NCBI GenBank assembly: GCA_020048935.1
Contig: JAIFLS010000201.1
Location: 1 to 11,411, forward strand
DNA from: a bacterium
Lineage (GTDB): Bacteria; Verrucomicrobiota; Kiritimatiellia; UBA8416
Length of the DNA: 11,411 nucleotides
Direction of reading: 5' to 3'
The position numbers were made by a program, and so were the translations under genes. Shown piece by piece: positions 1-5,338 of the stretch. The notes under the pieces were generated by a model that was not told where the DNA came from, did not search any database, and saw nothing but the letters and a program-made list of their open reading frames with translations. Within the stretch, counting starts at the first letter, position 1; each line of letters opens with the position of its first letter.

Positions 1-74
1 CAACATCCAACGCCCAACAATCCAAGGAAATGCTCCCCAACTTGGACGTTGGTTGTTGGGCGTTGGTTGTTGGA
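1..74. repeat. Inverted and tandem GTTGG-type intergenic repeat
   Basis: Bases 1-26 read as the near reverse complement of bases 42-79: the core CCAACGCCCAACAA on the left faces TTGTTGGGCGTTGG on the right. The right arm also contains a tandem 14-base unit (47-60 and 61-74, CGTTGGTTGTTGG plus one base). The element starts at or before the window edge, so its full extent is unknown. It lies downstream of the rpsD terminator and contains no credible gene. It could be a palindromic intergenic repeat that occurs in many copies in the genome, but this cannot be tested from one window. Confidence 0.65.
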
Positions 75-141
75 TGTTCGATTCGATTTTTTCCAGTTCC
101 CATTCGTTTTCGCCAACCGCTGCGGGCGGCTGGCTTATCCG

Positions 142-174
142 AAAAAAAACGCCCCGCAGTTGCCTGCGGGGCGT
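142..174 (-). terminator. Rho-independent terminator of rpsD
   Basis: On the minus strand a 10-bp perfect stem (149-158 with 165-174, ACGCCCCGCA) closes a six-base loop and is followed by a run of eight T (149-142). It lies 26 bases after the rpsD stop codon, which is the expected position for the end of a monocistronic rpsD transcript. Confidence 0.93.
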
Positions 175-200
175 CGATATAACCAATCGTCTGCAAATAC

Positions 201-818
201 CTACTTCGAGTAGAACTCGACGATCAACTGCTCATTCGCGATCGTCGGGATCTCCGAACGCTCGGGCATCCGGATCACCATGCCGGCGCTGGCCTTCGCG
301 TCGACCATCAGCCAGGACGGCACCTCGCGGTGGTTAGCCTCGATCGCATCGTGGACCATCGTCTGGCTCGACTTGCGCTCCTTGACCGTGATCTTGTCTC
401 CGGCGCTGACCAGTTGCGAAGGCGTGGAGGCCTTGCGCCCGTTCAGGGCCAGATGCCCGTGAAGGACGAGCTGGCGCGCCTGGGACCGCGTCGCGGCCAA
501 GCCCATGCGGTAGACCACATTGTCCAGCCGTCGCTCCAGCAGGATCATCATGGTGTCGCCGGTAACGCCACCCATCGATTTCGCCTTGGCGAATATCGTG
601 CGGAACTGCCGCTCGGCGATACCGTAGTGGAAGCGCAGCTTCTGCTTCTCGACGAGCTGCGTTCCGTAATCCGAAAGCCGACCGCGGCGGCGCGTATGCA
701 TTCCTGGTGGATTCGGCCGCTTCTCGAGCAGGCGCTCGTACTTCGGGTTACCGAAGATGTTCACGCCCAGGCGGCGAACAATCTTGCCTTTTGCTTTCCT
801 CGAACTGTTTCTTGCCAT
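201..818 (-). CDS. rpsD: 30S ribosomal protein S4
   Basis: The 205-residue product has the usual length and layout of bacterial S4, a primary 16S rRNA-binding protein that nucleates assembly of the small-subunit body. Seen in the sequence: a basic N-terminus, a PPGMH segment, the RLSDYG..L.EKQKLR..YG..ERQFR block, an S4 RNA-binding domain at about residues 95-155 (RLDNVVYRMG..ATRSQARQLV.HGH..LNGRK), and the typical end LIVEFYSK. The N-terminus has no zinc-binding cysteines. An AGGAGG box lies 11 bases before the ATG. Unlike many bacteria, rpsD is not next to rpsK, rpsM or rpoA here; it has its own leader of about 140 bases and its own terminator. Autogenous control by S4 binding to that leader is possible but not shown. 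Confidence 0.97.
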   Translation of the reverse strand: MARNSSRKAKGKIVRRLGVNIFGNPKYERLLEKRPNPPGMHTRRRGRLSDYGTQLVEKQKLRFHYGIAERQFRTIFAKAKSMGGVTGDTMMILLERRLDNVVYRMGLAATRSQARQLVLHGHLALNGRKASTPSQLVSAGDKITVKERKSSQTMVHDAIEANHREVPSWLMVDAKASAGMVIRMPERSEIPTIANEQLIVEFYSK

Positions 819-968
819 TGCTACCGATTCCTCCTGTAATGCTTCCGCCCCTGCACGTTACCGGATACCGCCACCCGCAGCGCCACGGCCGAAGCACACC
901 GTCTACAGCGCAATCGCGAATGAAAGCCAGCCGGGCATCCGCCCGCCCACCAGTCAAATGAGCCGCAC

Positions 969-997
969 ATAATGACATATCCCCAAAACCAATGCAA
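969..997 (-). promoter_or_regulatory. Candidate sigma70-type promoter for rpsD
   Basis: On the minus strand TTGCAT (997-992) and CATTAT (974-969) are separated by 17 bases. This is a moderate match to TTGACA/TATAAT. It would give an rpsD leader of about 140 bases, with nothing else coded between it and rpsD. It is the best candidate I found by eye; no transcript evidence is available. Confidence 0.35.
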
Positions 998-1065
998 GCC
1001 CGTATTCCGATCATGCGATTCTCGCTCATTCCCATTATCGCCTCAAACCGTGGCGGGAGCAGGCT

Positions 1066-1242
1066 AAAGGGCGTGTTGAGTTATTTGGATACACAACGGG
1101 AGGGACAGCGTCTCGCTGTCCGAACGCCCGTCTAACCGCGCTGCTTTTCAAGAAAGGCTTCGCCATGCACCTTCTCATGCGCAACAGACGCCGAGGACGG
1201 CGTCCCTCCCGTGCCGCTCGTGGAATATATCAACACACCCTT
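1066..1242. mobile_element. MITE-like element with terminal inverted repeats and 6-bp target duplication
   Basis: The stretch 819-1280 between rpsD and the DUF192 gene has no credible gene. Inside it is a 177-bp palindromic element. Its ends match as inverted repeats: AAGGGCGTGTTGA (1067-1079) and the reverse complement of 1230-1242, AAGGGTGTGTTGA, continuing with partial identity for about six more bases. A second perfect 11-bp inverted pair, ACGGGAGGGAC, lies at 1096-1106 and 1202-1212. Each side carries its own hairpin: 1103-1121 (8-bp stem, loop TCT) and 1187-1204 (7-bp stem, 4-base loop). The sequence CAGGCT stands directly outside both ends (1060-1065 and 1243-1248), as expected of a target-site duplication. 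It has no transposase gene and would need one in trans. The transposon family is not recognised. Confidence 0.72.
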
Positions 1243-1280
1243 CAGGCTGCCCCGAGGGCCATAGTCAGAATTGCTGCCGA

Positions 1281-1625
1281 TCAGGTGAACTGGACCGGCA
1301 GGTCGGGCTGCAGGGAGGCTAGATCGAACCAGCCGGTTTGCATTTCGAGGGCGGCGCGGGCGCGCCAGCCGCCAAGACTGAACCGCCAGGGCTGCAGGTG
1401 GCGGACCGTGCGGACGACCCGCCAGCCGGCATCGAAGTAGATCACGTCCAGCGCGAAGCGCATGCCGAGGGTGTGCAGCGACCCGCAGGGGTTGAACAGC
1501 ATGCCGCTGCCAGTTGCCAGCGAGTCGCGCCCCAGCAGTCCGCGCATGCGCTCGGTCGCGTGGTCGGCCACCAGCACTTTCGGCAGCAGCACACGCCCCT
1601 GCTGCAGCATGCGCACGGTCCTCAT
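1281..1625 (-). CDS. DUF192 family protein
   Basis: The 114-residue product matches the small DUF192 family: R.RGLLGR..L..G.GMLFNPCGSLHTLGMRFALDVIYFD..W.VV, followed by PWR and a C-terminal ALEMQTG.F segment. The molecular role of the family is unknown. Many members carry a signal peptide or lipobox; this copy has neither and appears cytoplasmic. Its ATG overlaps the stop codon of the upstream small membrane gene (ATGA, 1625-1622), so the two are probably translationally coupled. It is the last gene of the pheS-gmk-coaC unit, and no clear terminator follows it before the MITE-like element, which starts (in this direction) 39 bases beyond the stop. Confidence 0.85.
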   Translation of the reverse strand: MRTVRMLQQGRVLLPKVLVADHATERMRGLLGRDSLATGSGMLFNPCGSLHTLGMRFALDVIYFDAGWRVVRTVRHLQPWRFSLGGWRARAALEMQTGWFDLASLQPDLPVQFT

Positions 1626-1801
1626 CGCAGCAGGAAGCCGATGAGCACGCCGGCAGAAAGGTATAGGAACAACGCCACCGACTGCATCAGCTTCACTTCC
1701 GTTACCAGGAAATCCAGTTTGATCGAGCCACCGCCACTGAGCAGTAACACCAGTACCGCCACACCGATCAACACCACCCCCGCCAAGAAACGCTTACTCA
1801 T
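1622..1801 (-). CDS. Small two-helix membrane protein (LapA-like)
   Basis: This 59-residue gene starts with ATG at 1801, seven bases after a good GGAGA ribosome-binding site, and its stop codon overlaps the ATG of the DUF192 gene. The product has a short basic start (MSKR), a hydrophobic helix at about residues 5-21, a short polar link (SGGGSIKLDFLVTEVKLM) and a second hydrophobic helix at about 41-58 ending in GVLIGFLLR. The layout of helix, short loop and G-rich second helix resembles the LapA/DUF1049 (YciS-like) domain found near membrane assembly proteins, but the resemblance is by pattern only. The strong ribosome-binding site, coupling to the next gene and coherent hydrophobic pattern support a real gene. 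No function can be given. Confidence 0.78.
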   Translation of the reverse strand: MSKRFLAGVVLIGVAVLVLLLSGGGSIKLDFLVTEVKLMQSVALFLYLSAGVLIGFLLR

Positions 1802-1858
1802 TGTGTTCTCCTTTGTTTATCCAAGCATCAGTTTTTGTGTCTTTTGTGCATTATGTGG

Positions 1859-2389
1859 CTAAACCACCGCCGTCACAACCGCAGCCTCAATTTCATCCAG
1901 ATCCGCCAGGCGCCCCTGCGCCTGGTAGCCGCAGGCCAGGTCACCGGACCCGACATCGACAACATGCACGCCACGAGATTTCAGCAATGCGACGTTCGCC
2001 TGCGTGGCCGGATGCGTCCACATGCGGTCGTTCATCGCCGGGGCGATCACGACCGGGGCCTGCATCGCCAGAGCGGTGCAGCTCAGCAGGTCGTCCGCCA
2101 GCCCGTGCGCCAGCTTGGCGATGACGTTGGCCGTGCAGGGGGCAATCAGGAATACATCCGGCCATTCGCCCAGCGAGATATGATCCGGCCGCCAGTCGCC
2201 ATCCTCCGGGAACATCTCGACATAGACCGGATTGCGCGAGAGCGACTTGAACGTCCATTCCCCGACAAACTTCGTGGCCGCGCGGGTCATGACGACCTTC
2301 ACGTCCCAGTCGCGTATGCGGAAACGCCGCACGAGTTCGGCCGCCTTGTAGGCCGCGATCGATCCGGTGACCCCCAGCAACAGGTTCAT
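1859..2389 (-). CDS. coaC: Phosphopantothenoylcysteine decarboxylase, stand-alone
   Basis: The 176-residue flavoprotein decarboxylates 4'-phosphopantothenoylcysteine to 4'-phosphopantetheine in coenzyme A synthesis. Seen: the FMN-binding start LLLGVTGSIAAYKAAEL, the catalytic histidine (His70, in DHISLGEWPD), a TAN..AK..HG.ADDLL block, the substrate-binding PAMNDRMW motif (117-124), and the active-site cysteine Cys153 in GSGDLACGYQAQGR. All hallmark residues of the HFCD family are present. Most bacteria fuse this domain to phosphopantothenoylcysteine synthetase (CoaB) in one protein of about 400 residues; here it stops at the end of the CoaC domain, so CoaB must be elsewhere. Its ATG overlaps the gmk stop (ATGA, 2389-2386), which suggests coupled translation. 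A related flavoprotein such as a UbiX- or EpiD-type enzyme is less likely. Confidence 0.9.
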   Translation of the reverse strand: MNLLLGVTGSIAAYKAAELVRRFRIRDWDVKVVMTRAATKFVGEWTFKSLSRNPVYVEMFPEDGDWRPDHISLGEWPDVFLIAPCTANVIAKLAHGLADDLLSCTALAMQAPVVIAPAMNDRMWTHPATQANVALLKSRGVHVVDVGSGDLACGYQAQGRLADLDEIEAAVVTAVV

Positions 2390-2988
2390 GCGCGCTGCTC
2401 CTTCCTGATGATGTCCGCCAGCTCGCGTTGCGCGCGCCCGAGTTCATCGTTGACAAGCTGGTAGCGGTAAAGCCCGGCATCCGCCAGCTCGGTCGCCGCG
2501 TTCGCCATCCGGCGCTCGATGACCTCGGCCGCATCCTCGCCGCGTCCTTCCAGCCGCCGTCGCAGTTCCTCCAGCGACGGCGGATGAATGAATATATCGA
2601 CAAAACCGTTCACCATCAAGTCCGTTGGTGGCAGCGACGCCAGGGCCGCGCGCACCTGCCTGGCTCCTTGCACGTCGATATCCATCAGATTGCTTTTCCC
2701 CTGCTGCATGGCTTGACGCAAGGGCTGCATGAGCGTGCCGTAGCGGTTGCCATGCACCTGGGCATGCTCAAGGAACGCGCCGGATTGCACCTTCTGCTCG
2801 AAGGCTTCGGGCGTCAGGAAGTGATAGTGGACGCCGTCGACCTCGCCGCCGCGCGGGGCCCGCGTGGTGCAGGAGACGGAGTAGGCAATCCCGGGATGCG
2901 CCGCCAGCAGCCGGTCGCAAAGCGTGCTCTTGCCTGCGCCCGAGGGGGCGGAGATCACGATCAACAGCGGCTTGTCCTTCTCGTCCAT
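2386..2988 (-). CDS. gmk: Guanylate kinase
   Basis: The 200-residue cytosolic enzyme phosphorylates GMP to GDP using ATP. Seen: P-loop SAPSGAGKST (13-22), the GMP-binding segment SCTTRAPRGGEVDGVHYHF, an F....GAFLEHAQVHGNRYGT block typical of the family, the IDVQGARQVR segment, and the lid region IHPPSLEELRRRLEGRGED. Length is normal for bacterial Gmk. A GGGAG box precedes the ATG by 11 bases. It begins 34 bases after pheS and overlaps coaC by ATGA. A gmk-coaBC neighbourhood is common in bacteria, often with rpoZ between them; there is no rpoZ here. Confidence 0.96.
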   Translation of the reverse strand: MDEKDKPLLIVISAPSGAGKSTLCDRLLAAHPGIAYSVSCTTRAPRGGEVDGVHYHFLTPEAFEQKVQSGAFLEHAQVHGNRYGTLMQPLRQAMQQGKSNLMDIDVQGARQVRAALASLPPTDLMVNGFVDIFIHPPSLEELRRRLEGRGEDAAEVIERRMANAATELADAGLYRYQLVNDELGRAQRELADIIRKEQRA

Positions 2989-3022
2989 CGGCGTATGCGC
3001 TCCCGTCGCCCGGCGTCAGGCG

Positions 3023-4042
3023 TCAGAATTGTTTAAGGAAGCGGACATCATTATCATAAAGCATCCGGATATCCGGAATACCGAAGCGGATCATCGCGAT
3101 CCGCTCGATTCCCATGCCGAAGGCATAGCCGCTGACCGCCTCGGGGTCGTAGCCGACCTTGCGGAAGACGCGCGGATCGACCATGCCGGCACCGGCAATC
3201 TCGATCCAGCCGCTCTGCTTGCAGACGCGGCAGCCGCTGCCCTTGCAGACGTGACAGGTGAAATCGCACTCGACGCTGGGTTCGGTGAAGGGGAAGAAAT
3301 GCGGACGGAAGCGGACCTTCACCTCGGGGCCCATCATCTGCCGGGCGAAGTGCGCGAGCGTCCCCTTGAGGTCCGCCAGCGAGACCTGGCGATCGACGTA
3401 AAGGCCCTCGATCTGGTGGAAGTTGGCGCTGTGCGTGGCATCGGTCGTGTCGCGCCGGTAACAGCGGCCCGGCGTCACGATGCGTACCGGCGGCGGGTTC
3501 TGCTCCATGACGCGGATCTGCACCGGCGAGGTCTGCGTGCGCAGCAGCAGCCCGTCGCCGAGCCAGAAGGTGTCCTTGTCGTCGAGAGAGGGATGGTAAT
3601 CGGGGGTATTGAGCGCCTCGAAGTTGCGGTAGCCGTTCTCTACATCCGGGCCTTCGGCCACGGTGAAGCCCAGGGTCGCGAAGATGCGGACGGCCTCCTC
3701 GATCACCTGCGAGACCGGATGGATGCTGCCGCGCGGCATCCAGCGTCCTGGCAGGGTGGTGTCGAATGCGGGGACATTCACCCCCATAGATTGCGTCCCG
3801 TGCAGAACCAGGCTTCGTTTATCCAGTGCGTCCGTCAGTTCCAGTTTCAGGGCGTTGGCCCCCTGGCCGAAGGCGGCCCGCTCCTCCGGCGCGACGTCCT
3901 TGAGTATTTTCATGATCTGCGGCAGCAGGCCCTTGCGCCCGAGATAGTGTATGCGCACGGCTTCCAGCGCGTCCGCCGTCTCTGCCGCCCCGACCTGCTC
4001 CAGGGCTTCCGCCTTCAGCGTTTCAAGTTCTGCACGATTCAT
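3023..4042 (-). CDS. pheS: Phenylalanyl-tRNA synthetase alpha subunit
   Basis: The 339-residue product is the catalytic alpha chain of the (alpha-beta)2 enzyme that charges tRNA-Phe. Seen: an N-terminal coiled-coil arm (about 1-75), class II motif 1 around HPVSQVIEEAVRIF, motif 2 (PGRCYRRDTTDATHSANFHQIEG, about 191-213), a CxxC pair of knuckles (Cys263, 266, 271, 274) as in many PheS, and motif 3 GYAFGMGIERIAMIRFGI (305-322). The start at 4042 was chosen because GGGAGGGG stands five bases upstream and the known N-terminus (MNRAELETLK) begins there; an in-frame ATG further up would read through the rplT terminator. The beta-subunit gene pheT, which usually follows directly, is absent, and gmk follows instead. 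Translation starts just after the rplT terminator. Confidence 0.95.
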   Translation of the reverse strand: MNRAELETLKAEALEQVGAAETADALEAVRIHYLGRKGLLPQIMKILKDVAPEERAAFGQGANALKLELTDALDKRSLVLHGTQSMGVNVPAFDTTLPGRWMPRGSIHPVSQVIEEAVRIFATLGFTVAEGPDVENGYRNFEALNTPDYHPSLDDKDTFWLGDGLLLRTQTSPVQIRVMEQNPPPVRIVTPGRCYRRDTTDATHSANFHQIEGLYVDRQVSLADLKGTLAHFARQMMGPEVKVRFRPHFFPFTEPSVECDFTCHVCKGSGCRVCKQSGWIEIAGAGMVDPRVFRKVGYDPEAVSGYAFGMGIERIAMIRFGIPDIRMLYDNDVRFLKQF

Positions 4043-4057
4043 TGCACCCCTCCCGGC

Positions 4058-4086
4058 AAAAAAAAAGGCCATCCCGAAAGATGGCC
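4058..4086 (-). terminator. Rho-independent terminator after rplT, directly before pheS
   Basis: On the minus strand a 7-bp stem (GATGGCC/GGCCATC, 4067-4073 with 4080-4086) with a six-base loop is followed by nine T (4066-4058). It ends the thrS-infC-rpmI-rplT unit. It lies only about 15 bases before the pheS ATG, so pheS is reached either by read-through or from a promoter inside rplT. The closeness makes an attenuation role for pheS possible, though I found no convincing competing antiterminator. Confidence 0.85.
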
Positions 4087-4112
4087 GTTCACACGCTCGC
4101 GTTTCCGGCGCT

Positions 4113-4469
4113 TTACGCCAGGCCGGTCTTCGCCTGCGCGACGATCTTGGTAAATCCCGCCGGATCATGGATCGCGATCTCCGAAAGCATCTTGCGGTTC
4201 AGCACCACGCTGGCTTTCGTCAACCCCTCGATCAGGCGGCTGTACGTGATCTCGTTCTGCTTGCAGGCGGCGGTCACCCGTGCGATCCAAAGCCCGCGAT
4301 AATCGCGTTTCTTGGTCTTGCGGTGCGTCGTGGACATCACCATGGCGCGGTCCACGGCCTCGCTGGCCATACGGATCAGCTTGCTGCGCGATCCGCGAAA
4401 GCCCTTGGCGCGCTCAAGGATCCGGCGACGCCGGGTACGGGAAGCTGGTGCATTGGTTGATCTAGGCAT
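4113..4469 (-). CDS. rplT: 50S ribosomal protein L20
   Basis: The 118-residue protein is the standard length for L20, which binds 23S rRNA early in large-subunit assembly. Seen: MPRSTNAPASRTRRRRILERAKGF, a long basic N-terminal helix, the KRDYRGLWIARVTAA signature (54-68), and the globular C-terminal domain (NEITYSRLIEGL..A...LNRKMLSEIAI.DP). The N-terminus MPR.TNAPASR is, from memory, the style seen in Verrucomicrobiota relatives rather than in Proteobacteria or Firmicutes. AAGGAGA lies shortly before the ATG. It follows rpmI by 28 bases in the conserved infC-rpmI-rplT order, in which L20 usually represses its own operon by binding the mRNA. Confidence 0.97.
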   Translation of the reverse strand: MPRSTNAPASRTRRRRILERAKGFRGSRSKLIRMASEAVDRAMVMSTTHRKTKKRDYRGLWIARVTAACKQNEITYSRLIEGLTKASVVLNRKMLSEIAIHDPAGFTKIVAQAKTGLA

Positions 4470-4497
4470 GATTCTCCTTCTTCGATAAACGCTGGAC

Positions 4498-4692
4498 TCA
4501 GGACGTGATCAACGTCGTGATCCGTTTCTGTTCGGGTTTGCTCAAAACGCCTGCACTGCGCAGGTTGCGCTTGCGCTTGCGGCTCTTGCTGGACAGCAGG
4601 TGCCCCGCGCCCGGCTTCGTGAACTTCAGCTTGCCCGTCGCGGTTACCCGTACACGCTTCGCCGCCGCCTTGTTTGTCTTTTTCTTCGGCAT
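4498..4692 (-). CDS. rpmI: 50S ribosomal protein L35
   Basis: The 64-residue, strongly basic protein is a normal L35. Seen: MPKKKTNKAAAKRVRVTATGKLKF, a lysine-rich middle with the LLSSKSRKRKRNLR segment, and the end L...E..RI..LI. It sits between infC and rplT as in most bacteria. The ribosome-binding site is a weak G-rich stretch (GGGCGGGG) about five bases before the ATG, preceded by a structured leader, which fits the translational control by L20 known for this operon elsewhere. Confidence 0.96.
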   Translation of the reverse strand: MPKKKTNKAAAKRVRVTATGKLKFTKPGAGHLLSSKSRKRKRNLRSAGVLSKPEQKRITTLITS

Positions 4693-4808
4693 ATCTACCC
4701 CGCCCTGATTATTGATTGATGTCCCCCGCCGGCGGGCATCTCATTACGCTTCCGGCAATGGAAAGTCTCGAACAATAGCGTAAAGCCGTTACGACGTCCA
4801 GTGTTTTT
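4693..4808 (-). promoter_or_regulatory. Possible L20-type regulatory leader before rpmI
   Basis: The 116 bases between infC and rpmI show two pairings: a 7-bp long-range stem TTACGCT/AGCGTAA (4777-4783 with 4744-4750) and a GC-rich hairpin around the palindrome CCCGCCGGCGGG (about 4724-4735) just upstream of the rpmI start. In E. coli and B. subtilis L20 represses rpmI-rplT by binding structured mRNA in this part of the operon. The position matches, but I could not align the sequence with a known L20 leader class, so the function is inferred. Confidence 0.35.
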
Positions 4809-5327
4809 TTAGCCTTTGTTCGGCTTCACGCCAAGCATGGCTGTCACCATCCGGCCCATCCGCTTCGGTTCCATGTCCACCACCGCGATATCCGCGCAGT
4901 CCTTCATCACCCGTTCGAGCACGGCCTCACCCAGCTCGCGATGCGCATTCTCGCGGCCTCGGAAGGTCAGGGTCAGCTTGACCTTGTTGCCTTTTTCCAG
5001 GAAATCGCGCACATGGTTGAGCTTGGTCTCGTAATCGTGCTGTTCCACGCCGGGGCGGTATTTGATTTCCTTCACTACCGTCTGATGCTGGTGCTTGCGC
5101 TGCTCGCGCACTTTGCGCCCCTGGTTGTAGCGGTACTTGCCATAATCCATGATCTTGCAGACTGGCGGTTTCGCATTGGGCGAAATCTCCACGAGGTCCA
5201 GTTCCTGCTCCTGCGCCATCCGCAAGGCGTCACGTGTCTGCACCACCCCGATAAGCGCACCATCCGCACCGGTCAGCCGGACTTCCGGCACCCGGATCTT
5301 GTGATTGACTCTAATGAACGAACGAAT
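4809..5327 (-). CDS. infC: Translation initiation factor IF-3
   Basis: The product binds the 30S subunit, keeps subunits apart and checks the start-codon/initiator-tRNA pairing. Seen: N-domain RVNHKIRVPEVRLTGADG.LIGVV..RDAL..A....LDLVEISPNAKPPVCKIMDYGKYRYNQ, then a charged linker, then the C-domain with KEIKYRPGVEQHDYETKL and KVKLTLTFRGRENAH. I start it at the ATT codon 5327-5325, giving 172 residues (MRSFIRVNHK...): GGAGG ends six bases before that ATT, whereas the in-frame TTG at 5333 touches the GGAGG and no ATG is available at the N-terminus. AUU is the known start of infC in E. coli, where IF-3 represses its own mRNA through it. The thrS stop codon overlaps the ribosome-binding site, so translation is likely coupled. 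Confidence 0.94.
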   Translation of the reverse strand: MRSFIRVNHKIRVPEVRLTGADGALIGVVQTRDALRMAQEQELDLVEISPNAKPPVCKIMDYGKYRYNQGRKVREQRKHQHQTVVKEIKYRPGVEQHDYETKLNHVRDFLEKGNKVKLTLTFRGRENAHRELGEAVLERVMKDCADIAVVDMEPKRMGRMVTAMLGVKPNKG

Positions 5328-5338
5328 AACCAACCTCC

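Noticed and set aside
1..80. CRISPR-like array at the left edge
   Set aside because: The repeats are low-complexity, of unequal spacing and partly inverted, with no regular spacers and no cas gene nearby.
53..337. Plus-strand open frame at the left edge
   Set aside because: It spans the GTTGG repeat, the rpsD terminator and the end of rpsD antisense; no homology or ribosome-binding site.
1165..1440. Plus-strand open frame through the MITE and the DUF192 gene
   Set aside because: It crosses the element border and runs antisense into a well-supported gene; Arg-rich product with no ribosome-binding site.
2924..4153. Plus-strand open frame of 409 codons across pheS
   Set aside because: Antisense shadow of pheS and its flanks; composition is typical of a GC-rich reverse frame and it runs through the rplT terminator.
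4043..4168. Longer PheS N-terminus starting at 4168
   Set aside because: The extra 42 residues would be translated from the rplT end and the terminator hairpin; the ribosome-binding site and family N-terminus both indicate 4042.
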